Below, in pieces: positions 11,647 through 24,305 of a stretch of 64,000 nucleotides of DNA. Under the pieces are notes generated by a model, which was not told the origin of the DNA, ran no database searches, and was given only the letters and a program-made list of their open reading frames with translations. The stretch is from Culex pipiens pallens (lineage: Eukaryota > Arthropoda > Insecta > Diptera > Culicidae). The stretch spans positions 187,870,850-187,934,849 of the forward strand of contig NC_068938.1 in assembly GCF_016801865.2 (NCBI RefSeq), in the 5' to 3' direction. Made by a program: the position numbers and the translations under genes. Every line of letters starts with the position of its first letter. The first letter of the stretch is position 1.

Positions 11647-12018
11647 CACAGCAAAAAATCCGATGGTAAAGTCACATGCAAAAGCATGCACATCACCTTC
11701 GTCAAAAAAGACACTTAATATTACACACTGCATGTACAATTTTTGTAAACACAAAAAATAAGTTGCAATCGACGGGATTCAAACTCAGCACCAACAGTAC
11801 GATCTGGCGCCTTAGCCCACTCGGCTATCAGACCGATGAAGAATGGAAAGGATAAACGCATATATTAGCTTGACATTTCGGTCAAGTAGGTTTCCCACAC
11901 TGATGGGCTACACATTTCAGGGTGTAAAATCACATAACATTGCATAAAATAATGCAATATTTATTTTACACCCAAGCCTTCTACACGCAGCTGGATTACA
12001 ACTTTTTTTTTTGCTGTG
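11647..12018. mobile_element. TA-flanked TIR element carrying a tRNA-like sequence
   Basis: The left end reads CACAGCAAAAAATCC and the right end TTTTTTTTTGCTGTG, each flanked by TA (11645-11646, 12019-12020). The 372 bp body has no ORF of note. It contains internal mirrored ATGCAAAAGCATGCACAT-type palindromes and a tRNA-like block on the minus strand. The element is non-autonomous. Confidence 0.7.
11764..11838 (-). pseudogene. tRNA-like sequence (Leu/Ser-type) inside a TIR element
   Basis: Read on the minus strand it has an A-box region GATAGCCGAGTGGGCTAAGG and a B-box GAGTTTGAATCCC, spaced as in a tRNA gene. The A-box form with GCCGAGTGG is typical of tRNA-Leu and tRNA-Ser. The anticodon stem is imperfect and the acceptor stem does not pair well, so it is a tRNA-derived remnant and not a functional gene. 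Confidence 0.6.
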
Positions 12019-15000
12019 TAGATGCGATTCAATCTTCAACTTTTCATATCCTCTACACTTGAGCCAAAGTTGCGTTAAATAAACCCTAAATTAATACTTG
12101 TGAACACTAAATCTTGCAAAAAAATTTGGATTAAGCTGAAAAAATAATTTATTTTTGTAGCAATTAAGCTAAGGAATTCGAAAAATATAAATAAAACTGC
12201 GTTTATTAAACTACTTTAATGGTATTTTCATACAGTAATAGCTTTTTATTTTTCAAATTTTAATGTTAAAAATTTTTGTTATTTAGCTGTAAATTTTTTT
12301 TTGCGAGACATTCGCTTCGCTTGGAGACGGTTATTTTATCGGATTGCAGACTGGATTTCGCCTTATAAATGATGATTTTCCCAAATAACTCCTCATGAAT
12401 CAGATCCTCAACACCATGACAGCCGTGCATTGCCGGTCGCTCCCATCTCCATTGCGCACCAGAGACAAACAAAGGGATGTGGAAGACAAGAAGTGTTGAT
12501 GCTCCACTTTTTTAAGGAGATAAGGAAAAATCTCCATGGGCAATTCTCCGCCAACTCTCACAGCAGTTGCCCCGAACCCTCTTCGATTTGCGTGAAACTT
12601 TGTTCTAAGGGGTAACTTTTGTCCCTGATCACGAATCTGAGGTCCGGTTTATGATATCTCGTGACGGAGGGGCGGTACGACCCCTTTCATTTTTGAACAT
12701 GCGAAAAAGAGGTGTTTTTCAATAATTTGCAGCCTGAAACGGTGATGAGATAGAAATTTGGTGTCAAAAGGACTTTTATGTAAAATTAGACGCCCGATTT
12801 AATGGCGTACTCAGAATTAAAAAAAACGTATTTTTCATCGAAAAAAAAAACACTAAAAAAGTTTTAAAAATTCTCCCATTTTCCGTTACTCCACTGTGTT
12901 TTCTTTTTTTGGAAAATGTCATTTTATGGGAAATTTCTTTGTTTCGTCGTCCGTGTCTGTCGCGGGTGACGATGAACGGCCATGATCGACAACGACCAAC
13001 TTTTTCAACTTTTTTGAAATATCTTGATGAAACTTTCAAAAGTGACGGAAAGTACAAATTACAGCCAAGTTGTGCCCATTGAATCACATAACTATTGTAC
13101 TAATACGATTACATATTTGAAGCAAATATTAAAATATTTAGAAATAAATAAATTTGAATTCTCCTGAATTTCCAGAGTTTTAATTCCTCAGCTTCAAATC
13201 GTACCTGCCCACGTGAGTCGCAGCACAAATTGAAAAACGCCGTAATCGAACGTAAAACAATCTTTGGGCTGTTCATCAAAACCGACGACGAGGCATCACG
13301 TCTATAATCTGGACTCGAACCTACCATCGAACCGATCGTATAAGTGGAAAGTTTTTCGTTTTTCGTTTGACCTGCTGAACCCTGCGCTTCTAGACGAGCC
13401 TCTACGTCAACAATTCAACAGAGTCACTTGGACTTTTGCAAAGGGGCTAATTGGAAAGTGACCAAGGGGACAAACGGCTCGCACACCGATCATCATATGT
13501 CAAAGTTGACCCCTCTCTCGAGGGTTGCAACAAACTTTCCAAATTGCGCACAAACCGCTTCAACGATGTCGCTGCGATGACCTACGGGGAAGTGATCAGT
13601 AAAGTCTCAACATTTCTGACAGATTTTGATTAATTTACGTGTATAATTAGCTGGGAAAATTAACTGCATCGACTTCCGCGTGAAGGACGTTGCAAAGATT
13701 GGTGGTGAACAAAAATAGTCGTCCAATTTCAAGCTTGATTTCGGGCCATGATTGACTTCCACCCCTTAATCTGTTGTGGTCATCGTGTACGGGAAGTGGA
13801 CGACGTTTTGTGTTAAATTTGGACCGTTTAGTTGGGTGGTTGTTTTTAGTAATTAGCGTGTCATGGCGAGTGCGATTTGGAGCTTATTTGCTTAGTGTTA
13901 AGTCATTACAGGATTATTAAGTTGATTTGGTCACAGATTTGTTTGTTTAATTAAAAATTAGGCTCAAAGTCCTTCGAAAATTGTCGAAATTTCCATATTT
14001 CCGAGAAACAACAAATCTTTGTTTCCAAAATTTGAATTACAATTTCATAGCTTTTTGAAATTCAAATTTTTGCAAAACTCTTTTTCATGCTTAACTCTTC
14101 ATACGAAAGAAAGCTTGCCAAATAGTTATGAAATCAATTTTATGTAAATCCAGTCCATCCCTAACACAACCGTCCACTTCCGAATCGGCTGATTCGCGAA
14201 ATTAAATCCGCACAACGGGCTCAGCTCCGTTCATTGACACATTTCCATCGCTAATCGCGCCAAAATTAGCATTTTTATGTCTCATCTGTGCGTGAAACAG
14301 AAAAGAAGAAGCCGCCATCGCGACGATTTCAGCAAACCCACCGTCAACGCGACGGCTTACGGTGAATTGCTTGAATGGTTCAAAGTCGTTGATCTTTCGC
14401 GAAAGAAAGTCCATACTTCTGGTGCAACTCCCTCTTAAAACGAGGTTTAGTAGCTTCTTCTCCGGCAGTAAATCTTATCTGGAATTTAAATTTCTCTCCA
14501 TTTGATGACAATTTCAGCGGCGGATGAGAACACGAAAAAAATATCCCCAACTTGACGGTAACAAAAAAACAGAGCGACATTTAATTGCAGCTTCCCGACT
14601 TTTACTGTTACCCAACATAACCCTGGAGCGTTAGAAATAGAAGCCCACGAGAGCAGAACGTCGCGACAACGTCGCGGAAATCGCGATTAGAATCTCAATT
14701 TCCTTTTGCCATTTTCATGTGCGGCGCGCCGCGCCGAGCTTTTCCGCGATTAAAACCAGGGCGCGGTGACTTCAATGCGTTTGACAGCGAGCGCCGGCGA
14801 CGAACCTGCACACCACACACAATGAGATCGCAGAGGGGGTAAGGAAAACTCGCTGTCAAAGTGTTCTGGAAATAATGAAGAAATTGATGAGAAGGTGGAC
14901 CCACACTGGAGTGGTCCCTTTGGCTTCGCGTTCTGGTAGTTAATGCGACCTGTCAGCGCTGCCGTTTATTTATGCTCGATGCATAGATTTTTCCGTTTTC

Positions 15001-15687
15001 GCGCGCAACAAACGAATGATTGCATGGGATCGTCCCCATGGTGGTGGTGGTGGCATAAATCTTGACAAACGTTTGAAAATATAATTTTCTAAAAATCACA
15101 CTTATTTTTTAAAAAATGATCTTGTTGAAACCATAACTTTAAAATGAATTGAAATGTGACCCTTTTGAAAAAGTTACTCCAGCTGGAAATGGCGGGAATC
15201 TGGCTGCATGTCATCCGAAGCCGACGAGTCGAGTCGAAGAAAGCAAAACAAGATGTCAGGCGCAGTTTCCGTTATGAAGCGTTTGTGGACCGGGTAATGA
15301 AATGGCATCGTGAAGGGCGCGCACACTCACTCAATCTTTGTTTGTGTGATTTTACAATCAAAGGGGATTTGATCTGTTGAATGTTTTGCGGAAAAATTTA
15401 GTTTGAACAAGAAACACAAATAAAGCTCAAACAAATGCTGTAATCTAAAAAAACCAGCAACAAAAAAATATTTTTTTTATGTTTTATAGAAACTTGTTCT
15501 GGAAACAATGTTTCAAGATAAATGACATCTAGAGTTTTATTTGAGAAGGTCTTATTAACAAAGTTAATCCCATAGCTAGACCTTTACCAAAAACTCTAGA
15601 AATGATAAATTTTCTGAATGGGGTGCGGTTTTGCCGTTTTTATATTCTTGAAATCCTAGGCTCAAATTTGCCATTTTTGTAAATATG
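12019..15687. other. Mostly unique DNA, no supported gene
   Basis: About 12630-12710 matches, in inverted orientation, a segment at 31305-31385 (GATCACGAAT, CTCGTGACGG, GTACGACCCCT blocks in the same order), so it is a dispersed repeat. GC-richer patches at 13180-13620, 14200-14420 and 14640-15050 hold short ORFs on both strands. The last includes a CGCGCCGCGCCG core and a GGT microsatellite at 15042-15053. 15420-15690 is AT-rich. None shows a recognisable domain. Confidence 0.4.
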
Positions 15688-16084
15688 GACCCGAGCAGAC
15701 GAGAATTACTAGCAAATAACATTTTCTGACATTTAAAAATACTAGGCCAATAACATTTTATGTTATTTATAACAAGAGTTGTTATTCGTCGTAATGATTT
15801 TTTTTTGTTATTGGATTGTTATTGTAATAATTTTGAGTTATTCCTCGAACAAATCTTTGTTATTATTTTTTGTTATTTTAACAGCTAATCCGATCGTCCC
15901 TATAACAGTTGGAAAGTGTTATTCCAAAGTTGTTTTGGCTTTCAACCAATATCAGACCAATAACAAATTTTGTTATGATAACATGAACTGTTATTAACCT
16001 CTTATGCAAAAATTGATTTTTGTTATTTTAACAGTAATTGTAATTGAAATGTCATGCATTTTGTTATTACCATCTGCCCGGGTC
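15688..16084. mobile_element. MITE with GACCCGRGCAGA ends and AACAAAA/TGTTATT interior
   Basis: The left end reads GACCCGAGCAGACGAG and the right end is the inverse of GACCCGGGCAGATGG. The subterminal TGACATTT segments are mirrored too. The interior is built from repeated GTTATT and AATAAC words, so each strand carries many short inverted pairs. I could not define a target duplication. A single similar end, CCCGGGCAGA, occurs near 49799. Confidence 0.65.
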
Positions 16085-16116
16085 GAGCCAGTTTTTTTTT
16101 CTGAAAAATGACATTT

Positions 16117-17727
16117 AACACGGCGTGTTTTCTAGAACAACCTTATCAGGAAAAAATAGTCATCGCCACTTTCAAATGTGTCTTATAGGAAATTTTCTCA
16201 GCTTTCCAATGCTTCTAAAAGCGAAATGTTTCATCGGGAAATTTCTGAGATATCTCTATTTTAAGTTTTTTGGTTTTAAATTCCTTTATTATTTATTGGA
16301 AACTTTATACTAACAGTTCAGAAAACTTATCAAATGATGTGTTTCATGAGTCATTTACTCATCAAAATGTTTGCACATTTTGATGAGTAAGACAAGAAAC
16401 AACTTTGTAGAAGGTTGCAAACCGCTAAACATTTTGAAAATTATGTTTTGTCTATGTTTTTGAATATATAAGATTTATTCAGAAATTAAAATCATAAAAC
16501 AGTGTAAAAATGTATTTTTACAAGAAATATTTGATAACTACTTATTTTTAGTGTACAAATATCACGTGTCTACTCTGATTTAGCTTGTTCAACCGAAATT
16601 TTGGCAGGTTTGTGATTGTTAATGGTTTTATTGAATTTTAATGAATAAATTTGATATTTTTTTTAAGAAAACATTAACCAGGAACATAAATACAAATATG
16701 ATTTGAAATCGAAAATGTACTACATATTACTATAGCAAGCTTCAAAAGTCATATTTTCATGCGTATAAAATAAAGAAAAAAATTTATAAAATGTTTTCTG
16801 TAGAAAATCCACTTAAAAGTAACAATAAAACTCGAGTCTTCCAATTCAGAATTCTGAAAACACTGTCACAAACATTTATTTTTGTTTGAACAAAAATTGA
16901 ATAGTATTTTAACAAAAAAAACCAACAGAAACTTTCTTTCCAAACTATTTAAACAAAAATCAAGACACATATATTTTTTTAAGATGAGATTGAAGAGGAG
17001 AGTCTTATAAACTTCTAGAATATTGCTAATTCCTTGATCATTTAATAAAAAAAAATAAATAAAAATGAAACAATCATTTCATACTAATGAAAAGTATTTC
17101 TCCTAAAGCAAGCAACAGTCTTTTGCAGTATAATTTCGAGTATAAAACATGTTTTGTATCCATGTAACTAGTTAGTGTTTGATTAAGGAAATATGATATT
17201 TATTCATAAAAATTTGTAATACCCTATCAATCTCAAACCTGTAGAAATTTCGGTTGTATCAGCTAATTCTAAGCTGAATCAGAGCAGAACGGTGTTATTT
17301 GTACACAACAATTATGTAGTAATCTATTTGTTCTTGTAAAAATAAGATTTCAATACGGTTTTATTATTTTATTATTTGAATTAATCCCACATATTCAAAA
17401 ATTCGGTTAAAACTTAATTTTCAAAATATTTAGCGGTTTGCAACCTTCTACAAAGTTGTTTCTTGTCTTATTTTGCACATTTTGGTAAGTAAAATACACA
17501 TGAAACACATCATTTGACAAGTTTCCTGGACTGTTATTTAAAAGTTTCCAATAAATGATCAGAGATTTTAAAAGAAAAACTTAAAATAAAGATATCTCAG
17601 AAATTTCCCGATGAAACATTTCGCTCTTAGAAGCATTGGAAAGCTGAGAAAATTTCCTATAAGACACTTTTGAAAGTAGTGATGACTATTTTTACTCCTT
17701 AAGGTAGCCCAGAAAACACGCCGTGTT
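16117..17727. repeat. Foldback element with about 330 bp arms and a 950 bp spacer
   Basis: The left arm (16117 to about 16450) begins AACACGGCGTGTTTTCT. It includes TTTCTCAGCTTTCCAATGCT, GAAATGTTTCATCGGGAAAT and AGAAGGTTGCAAACCGCTAA. The right arm (about 17405-17727) carries the same blocks in inverse order, ending AGAAAACACGCCGTGTT. The spacer is AT-rich with no open frame of note. The arms are diverged at scattered positions, so this is an older insertion than the 7.2 kb hairpin. Confidence 0.8.
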
Positions 17728-17739
17728 TAAGAAGGGGGT

Positions 17740-18190
17740 AAGTTATTAAATATTGCTGTATCTCATAATTGCTGTACCTCAAACCGGTTGCATTGTATCA
17801 AAAAGTTTTCAAATCATACTGGTAAGAAATTCACGAGCTTTCTGAAAAATACACTGATAGAAAAACACACGCTATTTCTTTGATTTTTTTTCATTTTAGG
17901 CGTAAGCCAACGATTTTTTTCGATTATTTATTGTGGGAATAACCTAAGATATTGAAAGTTACCTGAAAAATGCAGAATGGTACGGTACCTCATAAAAAAA
18001 TTATAAAATCATTTAGTAGAAGCGTATTTCTGATAATTGGTCAAGACGTCAAATTTTCAAAAACTGATCGGGGAATCGATTCTCTTGACAATTTTACATA
18101 AAAATCTTCAAAATGGCTATTTTCTAAAATCCTTAGGAATATTTTGAAGATAATGCGGCTTTGAAAGTAAAAATATTGAAATGGTTGGGC
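17740..18190 (+). repeat. Dispersed repeat, copy 1 (copy 2 at right window edge)
   Basis: Blocks in common order with 63560-64000 include CAGTATCTC/CTGTACCTC, GTATCAAAAAGT, TTTCTGAAAAATACACTGA, ATGCAG(A/G)ATGGTA, AATCGATTCTC and GACAATTTTACATAAAA. It follows directly after the foldback at 16117-17727. No coding content. Confidence 0.65.
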
Positions 18191-20160
18191 CATTTTACGA
18201 TTATTTTTTTCGGTAAACTCGACTAATTTACTATGAGTTTGCATTGCACTTTCATTTATATTATACATCTCTAGGACATTTATTTTTACTTATCTTTTCT
18301 ATTTCAAGCATTTATTAAAATGTTTTATCAGTTAGGCTATTGGAAATTTGCATCAAAATTACCCTTCAATAAAAAAAATAGGACTTGAACAAAAGTTACA
18401 ATTCCTTTTTTATCTAAATTAAATTGTTTGAAAACTGGTTCGTGTGTATAAAAATCATTTTATTAATCGCATTGCATGAAATTCTAAAAAAAACATAAAA
18501 AATATTTTCGGAAATAAACTTGGAACTAAATTTAAGCAGAACAGTATTGAATATTAATCATGAACTTCGGTTTTTCAATCTTTTCAATTGAACAGTTATA
18601 TTTTATTCACGATATTATTTGTCTATTTTCAATCATGCCGTTATCAGTACCAAAAATTAAAGTGATAACCGTGGCCCTTATATTTAAGAATAGATTACGT
18701 TTATAAATAAATTGTTTGAATTTTATTTGAATTTCAAATGAAAAACAAAAAAAGTATCATTGTGAAATTTAGTCTCCTTGCTATTAACAAATAAAGTCTG
18801 AATAATTTCAAATACAGCTTAAGAACTTTTTTTTCCTCTTTTATTATTATTTTTTGATATTTTAATTATTGCTAATTGTCCTGCATTTTGGTAGGTATTG
18901 GACAATACAAAATCAGGAAAGTAAGAAATAGTTTCCTAGCTTTCGATCTTAATTATTGTACAGAAAGTGATAAGTGTAGGTGTTTGCTAAACTTAAAAAA
19001 ATAAGCAGAATAAAAAGTCGTAAACTAAAAAATTATTTTAAACAAAATAAAATTATCAGAAGTCTATATCTCGGCAATTATCAGTCTCATCAACTTATTC
19101 TTAAAAAGAAAAAAAAAATGGAAATTTCGGTGCCGATACTCATCATTGGAGAAACAATACTTTTTTATTTACTTTATCGAAAATATTCGTAATTTGGTTG
19201 TTAAAATATTAGCATACGAATGTAACTAACATGAAAACGATGCATATTACAAAAATAAGTTAGTCCATTTTCCACTAAAAATTTCAAACTCAGTTTCCCA
19301 ATTTTGTATCAACCTCAACTCTAGCATAGAAGATGCATTTTCTAAAAATTTAAATTACAAGCCATAATCTCCACAACAGGCTACGTGTTAAATTTTCGCG
19401 AAAAAAAACTGGATTTACTCTTGATTTCTAAAACAAAGTGCTGGATGTTATAGGCTCTTTTGAAAGAGTACACGAATTTGAACCAAACTGCATCATTAAC
19501 TCGAAATCGAAGAAAATGCATATGGGACATTTATGCGATCAGGGGCAGATAATTAGTTTAGAAATTGGATTTTTCACAGCAAGGAACAAGGAGATTGTTA
19601 TTCCTTGTACCTATTTTTCTGAAAAGTCTTAACCGTAACTAACAACTGAAGCCACCAAAACGAAATAAATAATACTTTTCAAAAAAAGATCTTAGAGTAT
19701 TTACAGGCCAATTTTGTATGACCAGCCCGTAAAATTGTTCCCAAATCATAAAATACAACAAAAAGACGATTTGCGAAAAGGTTTAAAATTAGAATTTGTC
19801 GTTATTGATTTAAAATGTATTCTTTGTCACTGATTTCTCGTCCGACAATAAGTATTTATTCTTTTGATTAAATAAAAACTTTGTTGGATTTTGTCACCAT
19901 AAATTAAAAAAAAAGCATAGAAATGTCATTCATGTTATGCTACATATCAGCCCAGGTCACACATAAAGCATTACAAGAATTGATTTTTTTTGCAAATATT
20001 GTTGAGTGGACAAGTTGCACTTAAAAAAAAATAGCCCATTGAAAAAACAAATGTTTAATTGTTTTGTTTTTTTTTTTAGCAAAGTTTGATTTATCATCTA
20101 TAATCTAGTTTTGGACCTCTGAATCTTTTTAACAGATTCAACAAGGCTTTTAAAGAATAA
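18191..20160. other. AT-rich stretch, no gene seen
   Basis: Long runs of A and T, stops in all frames, and no repeat boundary that I can place. The short frames at 18980-19192 and 19438-19632 have AT-driven composition without recognisable domains. Confidence 0.5.
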
Positions 20161-21780
20161 AAGTTGTCCAGCAAAGTAACTAGCATTACAATCAGTTTTT
20201 TTCAGCAAGTCATCTCCATTATCCTGTACTGTCCTATACCATTTCCAGTTCCCACCCCTCCGTCAGCTTACCTTGACTATTTTCTGCGGCACTCCAAAAC
20301 TCGTTCGTCGACGTTCCCAAAAAACAAAAACGTAGAAAAAAACCGATTACACACTCACAGGTTCGTGTTCCTTGTGCGTATGTGCGTCGTAAAAAAAAGA
20401 GTCGTAAAACAATCCTTTTTCGGAATTTCCCCCCTCTCTTTCTCTTTTGTCGTTGCGAGTGTTGCCAAAATCCGACTAAATTGCCAACCCTCTTCGCCTT
20501 GCAATCAATTAACTACCACCACTTAATGGAGACACAAACACACTTAATCACTCTCTTTCTATTTATTCAACGCGTAATGATGGCGAACTTTTTTTTTCCT
20601 TCCAAGTCGTCGTTTCGTTTCGTTTCGTCAAGTGGTCTGCACTTGTTGTAAAATGATGTGTAATTGTAAAATTTCGGTTGGAAAATTGCACTTGTCTTAG
20701 GGCACTCACTTTGCCGATTTTCACTTCTTCTCAAGTGTGTCGAAAAATCGACCCGAAATTCGTTTCGCTCACCAATAAAACCATAAAAGCACTTTTTCTT
20801 TTTCAATCCAGCAAGGATGCTAGGATTCGTTTCTTTTGCCAAGATTTGGCCAAGTTTGATCCTTTTTTTTTCTTTCGGTTCTATCCAGGGTTGGCACAGC
20901 AGGCCCTCACACGTCGTCCTGATCGTTTAGCTGGCGGACAAAACACGTGAACACACTTCCAGCACTTGCCATTTTGGCCCCCTCGCAGGCCGTCCCCTTT
21001 CGAATGAGGAGAAATTCACCAGAATGAATAATTCAGCAGTTTTCGCGAAATTTTTATTAACTCACTCGCGCAAAAAAAAATTTGGCGAAGAATTTGCCAA
21101 ACCTAAGTGGGGACCCACTAATTGGTCACGAAATCGCCAACCGATACACCCGAAAATTATGCAAATCGGAGCAAAACGAAGCTCATCACTGATTGGCACT
21201 AATGGCCATTAAGGGGTGGGGGTGCGTAACACCAACCAACGGGAAAACCAAGAAAAAGAAAACACCTTGTTTTTGAAAACGAACGGACGACGAAACGAAA
21301 AACCCGTGCGCGCGCAGCAACTGCAAGTTCGAAACTGGTCAGCTCGGTAAGCCAGCTGGTCCGAGTTCGAACCCCGGCGAGGTGCGTGCAGCAACCCCCG
21401 AACGAACAGGTAGTTGAGAGAGCGAAGGAGAAGAGAGCGAAACTGCAATTTGCAACCCCTAAACGGCACGGGGATTATGCTCAAAGAGAGAGTTTCGTAA
21501 AAAAATGGCGCACAGCGCTGTCGAATGTGCGTGACTCTCTCAAATTCTCTCTCGTAAACCAAGTTAAAGAAGAGCGGGAGAGAGAGCAACATGCTGTGTT
21601 TATGTTGCAACCTGTTTCTTGGAAAGAAACGTGAGCTGTTGTTGGTGCTGAATTGGAGGGAGGTTGAACAGCAGCAGCAGCAACAGCAATGTTGTCGTGT
21701 TATCATTTTCTTGGAAAAGGGGAGAGCGCGAGAGTTTGTTCGACTTAGTTGAGAGAAGAGCGTATGATCTTCTTAAACAT
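20161..21780. promoter_or_regulatory. GC-richer unique region with a cluster of GAGAG motifs
   Basis: Between about 21412 and 21740 there are repeated GAGAG or CTCTC words: GTTGAGAGAGCGAAGG, AGAAGAGAGCG, AAAGAGAGAG, GACTCTCTC, TTCTCTCTCG, GGGAGAGAGAGC and GGAGAGCGCGAGAG. Such clusters are the known binding pattern of insect GAGA factor at promoters and Polycomb response elements. A CAG-rich microsatellite follows at 21670-21690. Overlapping ORFs of 165 and 82 codons on opposite strands are explained by this low-stop composition. The regulatory role is inferred. Confidence 0.35.
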
Positions 21781-22876
21781 TGTGGAGCATAGTTTGCTGT
21801 TATCAGTGTAGCTCGCGGTATTTATGGCCTACTTATGCTCGGAGGAACAAAAATTATGCAGGCAAATAGTAATGATCATGGCAATCAAAAAAAAACTTGA
21901 AAATGTAGCCTCAAGGGACAACATCGTGACATTACCACTAACCACTAACAAATAAACGCTTCAGATTTTTTTTTAATCTTTGACATCTGATACCCACTGT
22001 CACGAATTAAAACATGAACATTATGCTCCTGAAGAATTGCTTTTAAAGAAATAAAAACAAAAACTAGATAATTACAACTATATTATTATAAGGAGGAAGT
22101 CGAATTTGGGATATTTGGAAAAGGGAAAATGATCATCTGAATATAATATAAAAAAAATGTTTAATTGATTTATAAATAATAAACTTGTTTTCAATTTCTA
22201 CGATACAACAATTATGATGAAAAAACATCAATTAAAAAATATTTTCAAGAATTTTTCGAAAATTTCCGTCATTTAACGTTAAGACTTCCATCATTATTGT
22301 CATGATTTTTCGTTCAAAGATATAAATTTTGCGTCGCTTTCAATTTTTTTACAAAATTCCTTCTACAAGTTGTTTAGAATAGTTCGCTACACATGCTGAT
22401 TCCTTTTGATAACGATTATCCCATTCCTTATGAAGTTATGGAAATCGTCATTAATCAATGATTGCCAACTAGGACGTCAATGACTGTGCCACAAAATTAT
22501 ATAAATTTTGAAGCACAATTGATTTAGATCGAATATTCCTTCAGTGGCTTCAAGAAGGCAACAACCGGCACATGCTGATTCCTTTTGGTGCTGAAATTCG
22601 TTGAATTGAATTTAATACAGAATATTCTATAGTGATGATCAATTTTCTTTGAAAATTATCAACGGTTTCACTTGAAATATAAGCTAATACAAATTTTATC
22701 AATTTTTTTTGCCCCTTCAAAAATTTCCCAAAAAATCAGAGAGCAAAAAATATTTGCTCAAAATTTAATATTTTATTGAAAAAACTTGTACAATATAACA
22801 TTGTATAACGTTAAAAAAAACTGAAAATGTATTTTTATATGTTCATAGAAATTTTGCAAATTTTCGGTAGTGTCAT
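21781..22876. other. AT-rich stretch, no gene seen
   Basis: The word ACATGCTGATTCCTTTTG occurs twice (about 22391 and 22570) in direct orientation. Otherwise there are stops in all frames and no supported feature. Confidence 0.45.
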
Positions 22877-23258
22877 AAAACTGTTGCAAATATTTTTCAA
22901 AGTTTTTGTCACCCCTCTTCCAAAAATCAAGGGGAAAAGCTTTTATTATTTTAAAAATATTTCATAATTTCAATTATTCACAAAAAAATTTAAATGCATT
23001 TCCTTTCGTTGATAATCACTTTGAGCATGATTGCTCGATGCCTTCTGCCAATTTTTTTCGCATTATTTTTGTCTGGAATTTGATTTTGTTAAATCTATTG
23101 ATCTAAAGTCTGTACTGATGTACAGTGCATTTTACAACAGTTTTTTTTTTATTGAAATGTTGGTAGTAATATCAATTTTATATTTTTTTGATTTTTTTGC
23201 CGCTACTCCTCGATTTTGGCCAGAGGGATATACACTTAAAAAAATAGCAACGGCCTAA
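22877..23258. repeat. Repeat with GTTGCAAAT / AGCAACGGCCTAA inverted ends
   Basis: The left end reads CTGTTGCAAATATTTTTC, followed by CCCCTCTTCC. The right end has CTCCTCGATTTTGGCC and then ATAGCAACGGCCTAA. The same pair of ends bounds 61214-63231, and the right end recurs near 9827. No transposase frame is present. It is probably a non-autonomous element; the target duplication is not clear. Confidence 0.45.
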
Positions 23259-24044
23259 CCGTTCGATGAAAATTTTGACAAAATTGGCTTTTCAATTCGT
23301 GTAAAATTGTTTCAATTCAATATTTGGGATCAAGGATAGGATATATAATTAATGATATATATATATATACAAAATATGAAAAGGTCACAAAAAAAGTTTC
23401 GCCTTAAACCATTATTACAAAATTACAACTAATGGGTTAAAGGGCCATTTTGGATGATGATTCAAAAATCACTTTGCGAGAAAGCACCCCTAATTTTCTT
23501 CAATTTTCATCATTTTTTTTTTGTTTCCATGCTTTTGAATAATTTCTTTCGTCTCTGGCATACCTTTTCTTGTTGTATTTGTTCACATGGACAAAGATAT
23601 TTTTTTCGGGAATAATGAAATTCATTGCGGTTCACTCTTTTATTTTAAATGTATGATTTCTAGGTTTATATGGGACTTCGAATAATTGAAACTTTGAATA
23701 ATCGAAGCCTCCGATAATTGAAGCTGGACTGCAATATATTTTATACTGAATTAATTTATTTATTTATTTATTTTTTTAAAGTTTTATCGAACATCGCGTA
23801 TTTGGATGAAACAAGAGTGGCAGTCGAGAAAAACGAGATCAAAGCTTAATTACTCAGAGGGCCTTTCTTCAGGCAATCATGATTCGCTCGAAGTGATTTT
23901 TTTCAACCTTGCAACAAACGTAAATTTGATATTATTTATTTATTTATCGAATCAAACCATTTTGCAGTAACCTTCTAATGTCCAGTTTTTGCTACATTTT
24001 TTTCGGCCTTGTATCGAGAAATTAAAAGTGAGAGTGTGTGCGTG
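23259..24044. other. AT-rich DNA with simple repeats, no gene seen
   Basis: It contains an AT dinucleotide run at about 23350-23369 and ATTT-type microsatellites at about 23754-23778 and 23936-23950. A GAATAATTGAAAC/GATAATTGAAGC series near 23675-23730 is locally repeated. Confidence 0.5.
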
Positions 24045-24120
24045 CAACATGGAGTTAAATTTTTTGAAAAGCCTTGGTAAGCTTCACAGCAACTGCACAG
24101 AAAGTTTAACTCCATGTTGC
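24045..24120. repeat. 16 bp perfect inverted repeat hairpin
   Basis: GCAACATGGAGTTAAA near 24047 pairs perfectly with TTTAACTCCATGTTGC near 24105, separated by about 43 bases. Confidence 0.7.
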
Positions 24121-24157
24121 GATTTGACAGCTCGATAGGTGGTAATTTTGAGCAACT

Positions 24158-24305
24158 TGCACAAAAAAAATCGATTCCCGTAATCGTGAGCTGGGTTCAT
24201 GAATTTTAGAACCACGAAGGAATTTATTCTTGAGTATAGGGCGTCCTTCGTGGTCTCAAATTCATGAACATAATTCACGATTTCGAGAATTGACTTTTTC
24301 CGTGT
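24158..24305. repeat. Miniature foldback with about 60 bp arms
   Basis: The left arm includes TTCATGAATTTTAGAACCAC and the inner CGAAGGA. The right arm carries TCCTTCG then GTGGTCTCAAATTCATGAA. The outer parts AATCGATTC and GAATTGACT also pair. The loop is about 22 bases. It is probably a non-autonomous foldback transposon. Confidence 0.7.

Noticed and set aside
21335..21384. tRNA-like GGTCAGCTCGGTAAGC followed by GAGTTCGAACCCCGG
   Set aside because: The A-box-like and B-box-like parts are too close together for a tRNA fold and no stems close. At most a degenerate fragment.
21209..21706. 165-codon minus-strand ORF
   Set aside because: It overlaps an 82-codon plus-strand ORF in GC-richer, GAGAG-rich DNA, with poly-Cys from a CAG repeat and no domain.
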